Shown piece after piece: positions 17,829 to 27,996 of a stretch of DNA of 64,000 nucleotides. The translations under genes and the position numbers were made by a program. Source of the stretch: Bin80 sp026709335 (GTDB lineage: Bacteria > Bacteroidota > Rhodothermia > Rhodothermales > Bin80). Location of the stretch: the NCBI GenBank assembly GCA_965200825.1, contig OZ241385.1:620001-684000 (forward strand), written 5' to 3'. The notes under the pieces are model-generated. The model saw only the letters and a program-made list of their open reading frames with translations. It ran no database searches and had not been told where the DNA came from. Positions within the stretch are counted from its first letter, which is position 1, and every line of letters begins with the position of its first letter.

Positions 17829-19040
17829 ATGCCATTAAACATTCAGGATGTATTGTATCTCCAGGATACGTTAAGTGAAGAAGAAGATCTTATTCAAAAA
17901 TCTGCCAAGCGTTATGCCCAAGACAAACTGGAGCCTCGTGTACTTGAAGGCAATCAGGAAGAAGTCTTCCATATGGAAATCGCCAAGGAGATGGGAGAAA
18001 TTGGACTCTTGGGATCTTTTATTCCCGAGAAATATGGAGGGGCAGAAGTCAGCTACACAGCGTATGGCTTGGTAGCCCGTGAACTGGAGCGTGTAGATTC
18101 CGGATACCGCTCATTCATGTCTGTGCAATCTTCACTTGTGATGCTACCTATATGGAAGTTTGGTACAGAAGAACAGCGGACGACATTTCTGCCCCGTCTG
18201 GCGACCGGGGAAATCATTGGATGTTTTGGACTGACAGAACCGAATCATGGATCTGATCCAGGTTCTATGGAGACCACCGCAATTCGTGAGTCTGGTGGTT
18301 GGAGATTAAACGGGGCAAAAATGTGGATTACCAATTCGCCTGTCGCAGATCTTGCAGTGGTATGGGCGAAGGCAAAAGAGAGCAAAGATGATCCTGGCAT
18401 CATCCGCGGTTTTATTATTGAGAGGGGAAGCGAGGGGTTTACGACTCCAAAAACAGGAAATAAAATGAGCCTTCGTGCTTCCATTACCGGGGAAATCGTG
18501 CTGCATGATGTATTTGTTCCTGATTCAAGGGTCTTCCCGGAAGTGAGAGGTCTCAGAGGACCGTTCACATGCCTGAATAGTGCACGCTATGGTATCGTCT
18601 GGGGAGCATGCGGGGCTGCAGAGAATTGCTTCGATAGAGCACATCAATATGTGATGGAACGGAGCCAGTTTGGTCATGCACTGGGTTCCATGCAACTCGT
18701 ACAGACGAAGCTTGCCAATATGATCACAAGTATTACGCAAATGCAACTCCTGGCATGGCGGATAGGCAAACTCATGGATACAGGCCAATGTAGCCCTGAA
18801 ATAATCTCTATGGCAAAACGAAATAACTGCAATACTGCTCTGAATATTGCCAGAACTGCACGAGATATGCTGGGAGGAAATGGAATTAGCGGCGAATTTC
18901 GGGTAATTCATCACATGGTGAACCTCGAAAGCGTGAACACCTATGAGGGAACCTATGATATACACGGCCTCATATTGGGGCGTGCCATTACGGGAATCCA
19001 AGCCTTCGTTCCGCGTGGGAATGACCAAACTGTAAAGTAA
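17829..19040 (+). CDS. acyl-CoA dehydrogenase, glutaryl-CoA dehydrogenase-like
   Basis: A 403-residue flavoenzyme of the acyl-CoA dehydrogenase family. Visible motifs are DSGYRSFMSVQSSL, CFGLTEPNHGSDPGSM (FAD and substrate contacts), WITNSPVADLAVVWAK, the Arg-containing RSQFGHALGSMQLVQ and the C-terminal TYEGTYDIHGLILGRA, whose Glu is the expected catalytic base. These fit glutaryl-CoA dehydrogenase, which oxidatively decarboxylates glutaryl-CoA to crotonyl-CoA in lysine and tryptophan breakdown. No electron-transfer flavoprotein genes are nearby. Its 3' end nearly abuts the convergent asparagine-synthetase-like gene. Confidence 0.82.
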   Translation: MPLNIQDVLYLQDTLSEEEDLIQKSAKRYAQDKLEPRVLEGNQEEVFHMEIAKEMGEIGLLGSFIPEKYGGAEVSYTAYGLVARELERVDSGYRSFMSVQSSLVMLPIWKFGTEEQRTTFLPRLATGEIIGCFGLTEPNHGSDPGSMETTAIRESGGWRLNGAKMWITNSPVADLAVVWAKAKESKDDPGIIRGFIIERGSEGFTTPKTGNKMSLRASITGEIVLHDVFVPDSRVFPEVRGLRGPFTCLNSARYGIVWGACGAAENCFDRAHQYVMERSQFGHALGSMQLVQTKLANMITSITQMQLLAWRIGKLMDTGQCSPEIISMAKRNNCNTALNIARTARDMLGGNGISGEFRVIHHMVNLESVNTYEGTYDIHGLILGRAITGIQAFVPRGNDQTVK

Positions 19041-19056
19041 ATCTGGCACAGCGATA

Positions 19057-20736
19057 TCAGTGAGATGGCCTGTCCAGTATTCTTCGCCATGTATCAAAGG
19101 CAAGCCACCAGTCAAGCTGTCCAACATATCGGGTGTCTCCACTTGCGAGGCTGTCGGCCATCAGCCGCAGTTTAGTTTGGTCATAGGGCGTATAATTCCG
19201 AACGGAATCACTTCGGAGAGTATCTAGAACGAACTCCTCCATGTGGTGGATAAATGCTTGGGGGCGAGGGTCATGGTAGTTCTTTCCAATTCGTTTCATA
19301 AGATGAGTGTAGGCGAAAGAACTAATGGTCCCCAGTCTGAAAGGATACTGCACGGTTCCTTTCACCAAGGGTAACTTCGAGAGGGACGGAGCATGTTGAA
19401 GAATCAATCTTCGCAGTAGGCGTCCATTCCAGCGAAGTCGGAGTGGAACCTGGAATAATGCCCTGAGCACCGATGGTTGAGCATATGGCATATATGAAAC
19501 ACAAACCTGATCCAGGTAGTTTTGCTCAAGGCCGAAGAAATTCGGAAGGCGAGAGTGGACGCTGAGCAAATCTGCCTTATCCGCCATGGTCATGGACTTC
19601 GGTAATTCATGCCATGCCGTATTGAATTGCTCAGCAGCACCGTGTGCCATGATTTTATGGATCTCAGGGGCAAAAATGTCGGATTTTCCGGTATTCGGAA
19701 TCGGCAGGGAGCGATTGCTAGAATCTCTGCAGAGGATGCGTTCAAGCACAGCCCGGTTCATGAGTTGGCGCCGTGCAATTTCGCCAAAACCGCCATCCAA
19801 AACTCCATACCCCATGGCATATAATCTGCTGTAAGCATTTCGCTCCATGGCCGCCGAGGCAGGTGTAATAACTTGGGTTAGTCCCACACGTTCTCGAATG
19901 AGGTCAATGCATTGCGTGATATCAGGGAGTTCATCTTGAAAATAGTTTTGTTCCAGTCCTTGAATTCGAGACAGTTTTCTGGATATTTGCACATCCGGGT
20001 GATCGAAAGGTCCCCAGACATGAGTTTTACAGCTTCCAAGAAGAGCGGATAGGGCGCGTGAATCCAGCCCGCCAGATAAGCCAAGACTCCAGGCCTGTGG
20101 TCCCTTCAGGTCCAAAGATTTTTGTAGAGTTCGCTCGTACGAACTCCCATTCTGGTCAAGCTGGCTGATAGAGGGATTCCAAGGGCGGGATCTGATGGTA
20201 AGGTGGCCACGCTTAATTACAGCAGATCCTCCTGGGCCAATTCGGGAAACCCCTTTCACCATACTGTCGGTGCAGATGGAGTTGGGAAGAATCCACTGCG
20301 CACCAAAATTGCTATAGTCAATTTCTAGTGGGCCTGTGTATGCAACGAGCCAATCCAGTCGGTTGCTAAAATACACACCCTCTGTACGTTCAATGCAGTA
20401 GAGAGTCCGAACGCCGGTGGAATCAGTCAGGAGTTCAACTTGATCGGATTGCCATCGAATCAGGGTAAAGTGACCGTCCAGCTCATCTACATCGATTCGG
20501 GGGGGATTGAGGTAGGTCCTCCAATCCTCTTCTCGTAGAATTCGTTGATCATGAATTCCAATGCCGAGTACGACAAACTTTCCACCCGCGGGAAGAGTGC
20601 CACCACAGCAGGTTTCCTGGATCCCTCCTGCTTGAGCATGGAAACCCGTTTCTTGAATCGTGTACCGGGCATGCTCACGCTGGAAAATAGGTTTTGCAGG
20701 TACGGAAATTCCTGCAAAACCTATCAGCCAGCCCAT
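19057..20736 (-). CDS. asparagine-synthetase-like protein without the glutaminase cysteine
   Basis: A 559-residue protein. The N-terminal half has a class-II glutamine-amidotransferase-like fold (DELDGHFTLIRW, LTDSTGVRTLYC, FSNRLDWLV). It begins MGWLIGFAG, so the usual Cys2 nucleophile is missing. The C-terminal half has the ATP pyrophosphatase loop SLGLSGGLDSRALSALL. Canonical asparagine synthetase B starts MCGI. This one may use free ammonia or carry out another amidation or adenylation, as in peptide- or sugar-modifying relatives. It starts 8 bases after the ppdK stop codon on the same strand, so the two are probably co-transcribed. Its acceptor is unknown. Confidence 0.75.
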   Translation of the reverse strand: MGWLIGFAGISVPAKPIFQREHARYTIQETGFHAQAGGIQETCCGGTLPAGGKFVVLGIGIHDQRILREEDWRTYLNPPRIDVDELDGHFTLIRWQSDQVELLTDSTGVRTLYCIERTEGVYFSNRLDWLVAYTGPLEIDYSNFGAQWILPNSICTDSMVKGVSRIGPGGSAVIKRGHLTIRSRPWNPSISQLDQNGSSYERTLQKSLDLKGPQAWSLGLSGGLDSRALSALLGSCKTHVWGPFDHPDVQISRKLSRIQGLEQNYFQDELPDITQCIDLIRERVGLTQVITPASAAMERNAYSRLYAMGYGVLDGGFGEIARRQLMNRAVLERILCRDSSNRSLPIPNTGKSDIFAPEIHKIMAHGAAEQFNTAWHELPKSMTMADKADLLSVHSRLPNFFGLEQNYLDQVCVSYMPYAQPSVLRALFQVPLRLRWNGRLLRRLILQHAPSLSKLPLVKGTVQYPFRLGTISSFAYTHLMKRIGKNYHDPRPQAFIHHMEEFVLDTLRSDSVRNYTPYDQTKLRLMADSLASGDTRYVGQLDWWLAFDTWRRILDRPSH

Positions 20737-20744
20737 CTCTTAGT

Positions 20745-23381
20745 TTATTGATTTTCCAAATGTGCTTGAGCTGCAGACAGGCGTGCAATTGGAACTCTGA
20801 ACGGAGAACACGAGACGTAATCCAAGCCCAGGCGATAGCAGAACCCAACCGAGTTCGGTTCCCCGCCATGCTCTCCGCAGATTCCAACTTTCAGAGTTGA
20901 ATTGGAGTTTCTGCCGCGCTCTGTGGCGATCTGAACAAGTTGGCCAACTCCTTCCTGATCAAGGACCTGGAATGGGTCTTCGGGTAGAATTTTATGCTCC
21001 ACATAACCAGGCAGGAACTTACCGGCATCATCCCGGCTGTATCCAAAGCACATCTGGGTAAGATCATTGGTTCCGAAGGAGAAGAAATCTGCTTCTTTTG
21101 CAATTCGATCTGCTGTTAACGCAGCCCTCGGGACTTCAATCATCGTTCCGATTAGATATTCAATTCGAGTTCCTGTTTGCTCAAAAACTTTTTCAGCGGT
21201 TTCCTGGATCAGTTTTTTCTGGTTAAGAAATTCTTCTACGGTTCCGATGAGAGGGACCATAATTTCCGGTAAGGGATCATCTCCGGAATTTTTGGCTTCT
21301 ACAGCGGCTTCAATGATTGCCTGAGTCTGCATGGCAGTGATTTCGGGGAAGGTAATTCCGAGGCGGCAGCCTCGATGGCCAAGCATTGGGTTAAATTCGT
21401 GTAGTTCATGAAGTTTTGCCTGCACCTCATCTACGGTAATTCCCATCAGCTCTGCCATTTCATGTTTACCGGCATCATCGTGGGGGAGAAATTCATGCAG
21501 TGGCGGATCCAGTAGGCGAATTGTAACGGGCATCCCGGACATTGCGCGGAAAATTCCAATGAAATCATCTTTCTGGAAGGGTAGCAGCTTGTTGAGTGCA
21601 GTTCTACGTGCTTCTTCAGATTTAGCCAGGATCATTTCCCTGACGCTCTGAATGCGATCTCCTTCAAAAAACATATGCTCCGTGCGGCAGAGTCCAATCC
21701 CTTCGGCGCCGAATGAGATCGCTTTTTCTGCGTCTTCGGGGGTGTCGGCATTCGTTCGAACACCAATTGGACGAATTTCATCGGCCCATTCCATGAAGGT
21801 TGCAAAGTCTTCACTCATCTGCGCCTCAACCAGTTCTTGTGCTCCCTGGATGACCTCTCCGGAGGAACCATTAATGCTGATCCAATCTCCCTCAGTTACT
21901 GTTGCATCTCCAACCTTGAAGGACTTGGTCGCATAATTGATAACTACATCTCCACAGCCCGCAACACATGGTTTCCCCCATCCTCGAGCTACGACGGCCG
22001 CATGACTGGTCATTCCGCCTCTTGAAGTCAAGATTCCTTGTGCGGCATCCATCCCTCCTACATCTTCTGGGCTCGTTTCAATGCGGACCAGGATCACCTT
22101 TTTCCCATCTCGTGCCCAAGACTCCGCTTCATCGGCAGTAAATACAACCTGTCCAACTGCAGCGCCAGGTGAAGCGGGTAGTCCGGTAGCGAGTACATCA
22201 TCCTGATAGGCAAGTTCATCTTTGAATCCCGGATGGAGCAATTGATCCAGATGTCCAGGCTCAACCAGATCTCGGACTGCGGTGGCCTTGTCGGTGATTC
22301 CTTCACGAACCAGGTCCACCGCAGTGCGGAGTGCAGCGCGTCCGGTTCGTTTGCCGTTACGAGTTTGCAGGATATAGAGGGATCCATCCTGGATCGTAAA
22401 CTCGATATCTTGCATGTTCTGGTAATGTTTTTCAAGATCAGTCGTCATCCTCAGGAGATCCTTATACGGCTGCGGGAATTCTTCTGCCATTTCAGAAATG
22501 GGTTTCGGCGTACGGATTCCGGCAACCACATCTTCGCCTTGCGCATTCGTCAGAAATTCGCCATAAAGCTCCGGGTCTCCATTTGAGGGATTTCGGGTAA
22601 AACAAACACCGGTTCCGCTACTTTCTCCCATATTTCCATACACCATTGCTTGTACATTGACAGCGGTTCCCAGCAAGCCTGTAATCTTGTTAATACGACG
22701 GTATTTGATGGCTCGAATACTATCCCATGAGTTGAACACCGCATTGATTGCATGCTCAAGTTGCATATTTGGATCGGTAGGGAAGGAATGGCCAGCATGT
22801 TTTTCGTAGATGGACTTGAACTGCTCTACCAGAAGCTTCAGGTCTTCAGCATCCAAATCCAGGTCCTCTGTGACGCCTTTGCTTTTTTTCATGGTATCGA
22901 TCGCTTCTTCAAAGTAGTGATGATGAACCCCCATCACAACATCTCCAAACATGTCAATAAAGCGGCGGTACGCATCGTATGCAAAGCGTTCATTGCCGCT
23001 TTCTTTGGCAAGTCCCAAAACGACCTCGTCATTCATTCCCAGGTTAAGTACGGTATCCATCATGCCTGGCATTGATTGGGCAGCACCGCTACGAACGGAG
23101 ACCAGAAGTGGTTTGGTTGGGTCTCCAAGTATACGCCCCAAAGCCTGCTCCAGATGGCGCAGCCCGTCCTTGATTTGGTCTTCAAGTCCATCGGGCCAGG
23201 AATGATTATTGCTACTGTAGTAATGACAGGTCTCTGTGGTTACAGTAAAGCCGGGAGGTACAGGGAGACCAATGGAGCTCATCTCCGCCAGGTTTGCGCC
23301 CTTGCCGCCAAGTAGAGATTTCATCTCTTTTGAGCCTTCGGTCGCTCCGCTACCGAAGCGATACACATATTGAGTGGACAT
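20745..23381 (-). CDS. ppdK: pyruvate, phosphate dikinase
   Basis: An 878-residue enzyme of normal length that interconverts pyruvate, ATP and phosphate with phosphoenolpyruvate, AMP and pyrophosphate. The N-terminal ATP-grasp domain opens with SLLGGKGANLAEM. The central phosphohistidine domain has GGMTSHAAVVARGWGKP with the catalytic His and the regulatory Thr before it. The C-terminal PEP/pyruvate barrel has FFSFGTNDLTQM and the proton-donor Cys in VGICGEHGG. A short palindrome lies in the region shared with divergent topA. The asparagine-synthetase-like gene follows 8 bases downstream. Confidence 0.95.
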   Translation of the reverse strand: MSTQYVYRFGSGATEGSKEMKSLLGGKGANLAEMSSIGLPVPPGFTVTTETCHYYSSNNHSWPDGLEDQIKDGLRHLEQALGRILGDPTKPLLVSVRSGAAQSMPGMMDTVLNLGMNDEVVLGLAKESGNERFAYDAYRRFIDMFGDVVMGVHHHYFEEAIDTMKKSKGVTEDLDLDAEDLKLLVEQFKSIYEKHAGHSFPTDPNMQLEHAINAVFNSWDSIRAIKYRRINKITGLLGTAVNVQAMVYGNMGESSGTGVCFTRNPSNGDPELYGEFLTNAQGEDVVAGIRTPKPISEMAEEFPQPYKDLLRMTTDLEKHYQNMQDIEFTIQDGSLYILQTRNGKRTGRAALRTAVDLVREGITDKATAVRDLVEPGHLDQLLHPGFKDELAYQDDVLATGLPASPGAAVGQVVFTADEAESWARDGKKVILVRIETSPEDVGGMDAAQGILTSRGGMTSHAAVVARGWGKPCVAGCGDVVINYATKSFKVGDATVTEGDWISINGSSGEVIQGAQELVEAQMSEDFATFMEWADEIRPIGVRTNADTPEDAEKAISFGAEGIGLCRTEHMFFEGDRIQSVREMILAKSEEARRTALNKLLPFQKDDFIGIFRAMSGMPVTIRLLDPPLHEFLPHDDAGKHEMAELMGITVDEVQAKLHELHEFNPMLGHRGCRLGITFPEITAMQTQAIIEAAVEAKNSGDDPLPEIMVPLIGTVEEFLNQKKLIQETAEKVFEQTGTRIEYLIGTMIEVPRAALTADRIAKEADFFSFGTNDLTQMCFGYSRDDAGKFLPGYVEHKILPEDPFQVLDQEGVGQLVQIATERGRNSNSTLKVGICGEHGGEPNSVGFCYRLGLDYVSCSPFRVPIARLSAAQAHLENQ

Positions 23382-23413
23382 AATCAGTATATAGAGTTGT
23401 TGTATGTTGAGTG

Positions 23414-23431
23414 GTAACAGATATTTGTTAC
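23414..23431. promoter_or_regulatory. 18-bp palindrome between ppdK and topA
   Basis: gtaaca and tgttac arms are separated by six bases. The site lies 33 bases upstream of the ppdK start and 111 bases upstream of topA. Its spacing suits a dimeric repressor or activator, but no regulator can be named. Confidence 0.35.
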
Positions 23432-23541
23432 TTGATTCGAGAAATTTACTCCAAAATTCGTTGCCATCACCAGAATTCAGCTGGAAATGTTGGAACGTTA
23501 TATCTTACTGTGCGTGAACGGCGCCAAAATCAAAAACATTC

Positions 23542-25947
23542 ATGCCAAGTCTGGTCATTGTTGAATCTCCCACGAAGGCAAGAACGATTAGTCGTTTTCT
23601 GCCATCCTCAAAATATACGGTGATGGCCAGTCTGGGGCATGTCCGTGATTTGCCAAAAAGCGCAAAGGAAGTTCCAGCTAAGTACAAGAAGGATGGAAGC
23701 TGGGCCACTCTTGCAGTTCGAATTGAGAACGGCGAATTCAAACCGATTTATATCATTCCTCAGGAAAAGCGCAAAGTAGTAAAGGAACTCAGGGATGCAC
23801 TCTCAGAGGCTGATGAACTTTTGATTGCAACGGACGAAGATCGCGAAGGTGAGGCCATCGGGTGGCATCTGGTTGAGGTTCTTAAACCCAAGGTTCCTGT
23901 TCGTCGGATGGTATTCCATGAAATCACCAAACGGGCAATAGATACAGCGTTGAGTAACACACGTGAGGTGAATTACAATTTGGTTGCAGCCCAGGAATCA
24001 CGAAGGATACTCGATCGCCTGGTAGGATACAAAATCTCACCCGTGCTATGGAAGAAGATCGGTAAAGGAACCAGTGCAGGCCGCGTCCAGAGCGTAGCAG
24101 TGCGACTTTTAGTTGAACGAGAGAAAAAACGCATGATTTTCGTGCCTGCTCTTTATTGGGATCTGGAAGCGAAGCTTCAGGCCAACTCCAGTGATCAGTT
24201 CAATGCCACCATGACGCACCTCAATGAAAAGAGATTGGCAACGGGGCGAGATTTTGATGACAATACAGGTGAGTTCAAAAGATCCCTGAAGGAGTCCAAT
24301 ATTTTCCTACTCAAGAGAGAGGAAGCTGAAGGATTGGCTTCCAGGCTTCCCTATGCTGACTGGCGCGTATCAAGTGTGGTGTCCAAAGAACGTAAGCGAA
24401 CTCCTGCGCCCCCCTTCATCACTTCCTCGTTACAGCAGGAAGGTAGTCGCAAGTTTGGGTGGGGGGCCAAGAAAACGATGATGGTTGCCCAGAAGCTCTA
24501 TGAGCGTGGGTTTATCACCTACATGCGCACAGATTCAGTCACACTCTCGCAGGAAGCTCTTTCGGCGGCCCGCGAAGCAATTCTACGGACCTATGGTTCA
24601 GAAAATCTGAGCGAGGGCGTTCGTCGATACAAGAGTAAAGTAGCGAATGCTCAGGAGGCTCATGAGGCTATTCGCCCTGCTGGTCGCGAAATGAAAACTG
24701 GCGTTCAATTGGGCTTAAGCGGAGATGAGCAGAAATTGTATGATCTTATCTGGAAGCGTACCGTTGCGAGCCAAATGGCAGATGCCAGAGTGCGCGACGT
24801 ACGGGCTGATTCTACAGCGATCCTTGAAGACGGCACCAAAGCGCAATTTCGTTCTACCGGGCGTCAGATATTATTCCCGGGATTTTTGCTGGTCTATGTT
24901 GAAGGAACTGATGATCCCAAAAAAGCTCAGGAGAGTGCAACCAAACACCTGCCGAATCTTGAAGCTGAGCAACCCTTGCAGTGCCTAAATCTTGACTCCA
25001 AAAGCCATGAAACCAAGCCGCCGGCACGCTATACAGAGGCATCCTTAATCCAAAAACTCGAAAAAGAGGGAATTGGTCGACCGAGCACGTATGCATCGAT
25101 TATCAGTACGATTCAGGACCGGGGCAGTGTAGTCAAATCCGGTTCGGCGCTTGGCCCGACATTTCGCGCATTTGCAACAAATGCACTCATGCTGGATGGT
25201 TTTGAGTCTTTGGTAGACACAGGTTTCACTGCCCAGATGGAAAAGAAACTCGATGAAATTGCCCAAGGCAAAGCAAAGGGGCAAGAGTTTTTATACCGTA
25301 TTGATCAAGGAGAAAAGGGGATTGAAACCCTTGTAGAAATAGCTCTAAGCCAGGTAAATGCACGAGAAGTTTCTACGATCAGCTCTCCCAAATGGGAAAA
25401 GTGTCTCGTTCGGGTTGGGCGCTATGGGCCATATGTAGAGGTCTTGGTGGGAGGAAAAGAAATGCGAAGTAAGGTCCCCGATCACTGGTTGCCGGCGGAT
25501 GTAGATGATGAGCAGCTACTGGCCTTGTTAAAGTCAGCGAAAGCTCCCGCCGAACAATTAGGAATTCATCCTGATACGGGACGTCCTATATTGCTCAAAA
25601 GTGGCGCTTACGGTCCATATATTGAAATTGCAGAACCTGAAGGGTCCTCGGAGAAACCTCAAAGAAAATCAATTCCAAAAGGGGTTAAGCCTGAGGATGT
25701 ATCATTAGAATTTGCTCTGGAGCTACTTAAATTTCCGGTTGAATTGGGGCTGGATCCCAAGAGTGGAGAGCGGATACTTTTTGACAAGGGGCAGTATGGG
25801 CCATATGTGAAGCGTGGAAAACTGAATGCCTCTGTGCGAAAAGGACTGAATTTGACAGATATTACGTTAGAGGAGGCCGTTGAATTATTAGATAAGAAAG
25901 CTGCAGAGCCGCCAAAAAGACGAAGGCGTACAAAGCGGAGAAAATAG
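23542..25947 (+). CDS. topA: DNA topoisomerase I
   Basis: An 801-residue type IA topoisomerase. The N-terminal TOPRIM domain has VIVESPTKA and ATDEDREGEAIGWHL. The active-site Tyr is residue 327 in GFITYMRTDS. ARYTEASLIQKLEKEGIGRPSTYA is also present, in two adjoining halves. The C-terminus has no zinc fingers but carries repeated GRYGPYVE, GAYGPYIE and GQYGPYVK modules, then a Lys/Arg tail. This zinc-free arrangement is common in Bacteroidota and relatives. It relaxes negative supercoils. Confidence 0.95.
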   Translation: MPSLVIVESPTKARTISRFLPSSKYTVMASLGHVRDLPKSAKEVPAKYKKDGSWATLAVRIENGEFKPIYIIPQEKRKVVKELRDALSEADELLIATDEDREGEAIGWHLVEVLKPKVPVRRMVFHEITKRAIDTALSNTREVNYNLVAAQESRRILDRLVGYKISPVLWKKIGKGTSAGRVQSVAVRLLVEREKKRMIFVPALYWDLEAKLQANSSDQFNATMTHLNEKRLATGRDFDDNTGEFKRSLKESNIFLLKREEAEGLASRLPYADWRVSSVVSKERKRTPAPPFITSSLQQEGSRKFGWGAKKTMMVAQKLYERGFITYMRTDSVTLSQEALSAAREAILRTYGSENLSEGVRRYKSKVANAQEAHEAIRPAGREMKTGVQLGLSGDEQKLYDLIWKRTVASQMADARVRDVRADSTAILEDGTKAQFRSTGRQILFPGFLLVYVEGTDDPKKAQESATKHLPNLEAEQPLQCLNLDSKSHETKPPARYTEASLIQKLEKEGIGRPSTYASIISTIQDRGSVVKSGSALGPTFRAFATNALMLDGFESLVDTGFTAQMEKKLDEIAQGKAKGQEFLYRIDQGEKGIETLVEIALSQVNAREVSTISSPKWEKCLVRVGRYGPYVEVLVGGKEMRSKVPDHWLPADVDDEQLLALLKSAKAPAEQLGIHPDTGRPILLKSGAYGPYIEIAEPEGSSEKPQRKSIPKGVKPEDVSLEFALELLKFPVELGLDPKSGERILFDKGQYGPYVKRGKLNASVRKGLNLTDITLEEAVELLDKKAAEPPKRRRRTKRRK

Positions 25948-26110
25948 TGCGATGAATCAACCACTAACCGAAAAGATTATGAGATTGATAACAAGAAATT
26001 TCAAGATTCAAGAAGCCAATAGTTCAGAAAGAGATTGAAAAGAATCAACGTATCCATACGAGAATCTCATCTACTCGGGCACGTAAATTGTGATCATTTC
26101 TGCGAGTATT

Positions 26111-26130
26111 TCATCTGATATGTCAGATGA
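26111..26130. repeat. perfect 8-bp inverted repeat beside the IS66 element
   Basis: tcatctga and tcagatga flank a 4-base loop tatg. It lies just outside the probable left end of the IS66-type element. It may be a weak terminator, a target site or chance. Confidence 0.4.
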
Positions 26131-26166
26131 TGGCAGGATGGAGGGCGAATGTTTACCGCGGCGGAT

Positions 26167-26454
26167 CTATGCGGCTTTTGCGAGCGTGGTTTGCTGTGTT
26201 GCCTTCCAATGCTGAGGCAATAGTGTATACATCTCATCCTCGGCCATCGTATGGATCTGTTTTAACACGTCCACCAACCACTCTCGTGGGTTCACCTCGT
26301 GCAAGGTGCAGGTGTTGAGCAACGAATAGAGAATCGCCGCACGTTGTGCCGCATCATGGGAGCCCGAAAACAGGTAGTTCTTTCGTCCGAGTGCAATCGG
26401 GCGAACCCGGTTTTCGACCAGATTGGTGTCAATCTCTACCTCTCCGTGATTCAA
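26167..26454 (-). pseudogene. IS66 transposase, C-terminal fragment
   Basis: This frame carries the IS66 C-terminal region: LNHGEVEIDTNLVENRVRP, ALGRKNYLFSGS, and the IS66_C-like tail. The Glu after VEN is expected to be the last acidic residue of the DDE triad. It overlaps the end of the upstream fragment by four bases and lies in the -1 frame. It has no independent start signal, so it is either dead or made by -1 frameshifting at tttt (26453-26456 on the minus strand). Confidence 0.75.
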
Positions 26455-27743
26455 AATCGCGTCAGCTTCTGCCAGCGAACCAGCGCATACTGAACTGCCT
26501 GCTTCCAGGACTTCGGACCGACCAGTGCATTGAGCTCTAGAAATGCCTTGAGTTGATCAAAGATCGGAGCGGATTTCTGCTGACGTGTGCACTGGCGCTC
26601 TTCAAACGAAACATCTCGCTCGCGAAGATCTCGTTCAATCGCATAGATCTTCCGAAACAGCGATAGAACATGCCCGACATTCTGTTGAACAAACTCGTAT
26701 TGGGAGGCCTTCACAGTCTCAAACTTGCGCCGGCAATGCGTCACACAGTTGAAGTGCTCAATCCCCTCGAAGCGATCAAATCGGTCATACACATTGGAGG
26801 CATCGGTCTGCAACTTCCCCTGAAATCCCTCTAAGACCCCCATCGGGCCATCTCTGGATCGTCCCCGCTGGTACTCCACGAACACCAACCGGGGAGTCGG
26901 GGCAGAATAGAGCCAGAAATAACCAAGATGATGCTTGCCCGATGCTTTGCTTTTGGTCTGATCCCGCACCGGAATGCGGGTCTCGTCTGCTTGAATGTAT
27001 CCACTGCTGAGTACTTCGATCCGATGGAGATCATAGAGAGGCGCCAGATCGGTAGCCACATGTGTGCAAAAATCGTTCAGCGTGGAGGTCGGAAGGTCGG
27101 CGCCCAGGCGGAAAAACTGTTTGCGCGTCCGATCAACGGGAAGGTGATCCACATATTTGTTGATCACGATTTGCGCCAGCATCTGCGCCGATGCCGTCCG
27201 TTTTCCGCTCACATTCGCAGGCAACTCCCCCATCAAAACCCCGGCACCTTTGTTCGTTGGATCCACATACTTGTTGCGTACATATTCATACACAAAGATC
27301 TGCGCAGGCTGATCATGGAAGACCCGGTGCACCTCCTCGCCAATCTTTTTGAGATGCGACAACTCCCCCGCTGGATCAATCACAATGGTCTTCGTGGGAA
27401 GATCCTGGTTTCGCCCTCCAAAGAGCCGCCTCGGCTTCTTTCGTGAGTAGGTCACCTGGATCTGTTCCTGCTCCTGTTGAGGAAGGTTCAACACCGGAAC
27501 CTGGTCTCCAAATAAATCCCCCTGATCCGGATCGACAAACTGCTCCCGATTTTGACCATACAACTTGCTCAGGAGAAGATAGTCAATCTTCTCCTGAGCA
27601 TCTACCATCTCTTCCTTGGCCTGGATTAACTCGGCCAGCAACAGCCGCACAAACTCTTCGCACTCTTCTCCAAATTTGTGCATCAATTCCAGCACACGCT
27701 GCGCATCCTCCTCGCCAAGAATTGCAACCAAAATTGGCCCCAA
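26451..27743 (-). pseudogene. tnpC: IS66 transposase, N-terminal and central fragment
   Basis: A 430-residue frame starting at TTG 27743. It holds the leucine-zipper/zinc-region N-terminus and the central DDE domain with IQADETRIPV (first Asp) and LQTDASNVYDRF (second Asp). It stops with TGA right after the RF of WQKLTRF, where the family consensus continues FL-x-DG. A single -1 shift restores LNHGEVEIDTN. The remaining sequence is undamaged, so the break is recent or programmed. The third catalytic acid is lost unless the frame is shifted. Confidence 0.78.
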
Positions 27744-27996
27744 AGATTTCCCAAAACCGGCTCGTTATTCGCGTGTTTCATGGTATGAAAAAATACGAAT
27801 TGCCCACGAAACAGGAATACCTCAAAAAACCTGCCCAACCCTTTCAATCTTGATACTGTGTTCCACACATTGGATCCCCGTACACATTGAAAATTGTCAA
27901 CCCCAATTTATCCGTATAAATGATTATCTTACATGGGATTTTCGTAGGGGTACTTTTGAACTTATAACCCTGTTTTATTTTGTGGAGGGTTAAAAA

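Larger units (their letters stand above)
26145..27772 (-). mobile_element. IS66-family insertion sequence, transposase frameshifted
   Basis: The element contains a single TnpC-type transposase broken into two overlapping frames, with no tnpA or tnpB, as in simpler IS66-group members. Ends are approximate. A gcgaat core occurs at 26145-26150 and inverted at 27767-27772, just outside the coding ends, but matches beyond six bases are poor and no target duplication was found. Confidence 0.65.

Noticed and set aside
26145..27772. Terminal inverted repeats of the IS66 element
   Set aside because: Only a six-base core matches in inverted orientation and no target duplication is visible, so exact ends are not claimed.
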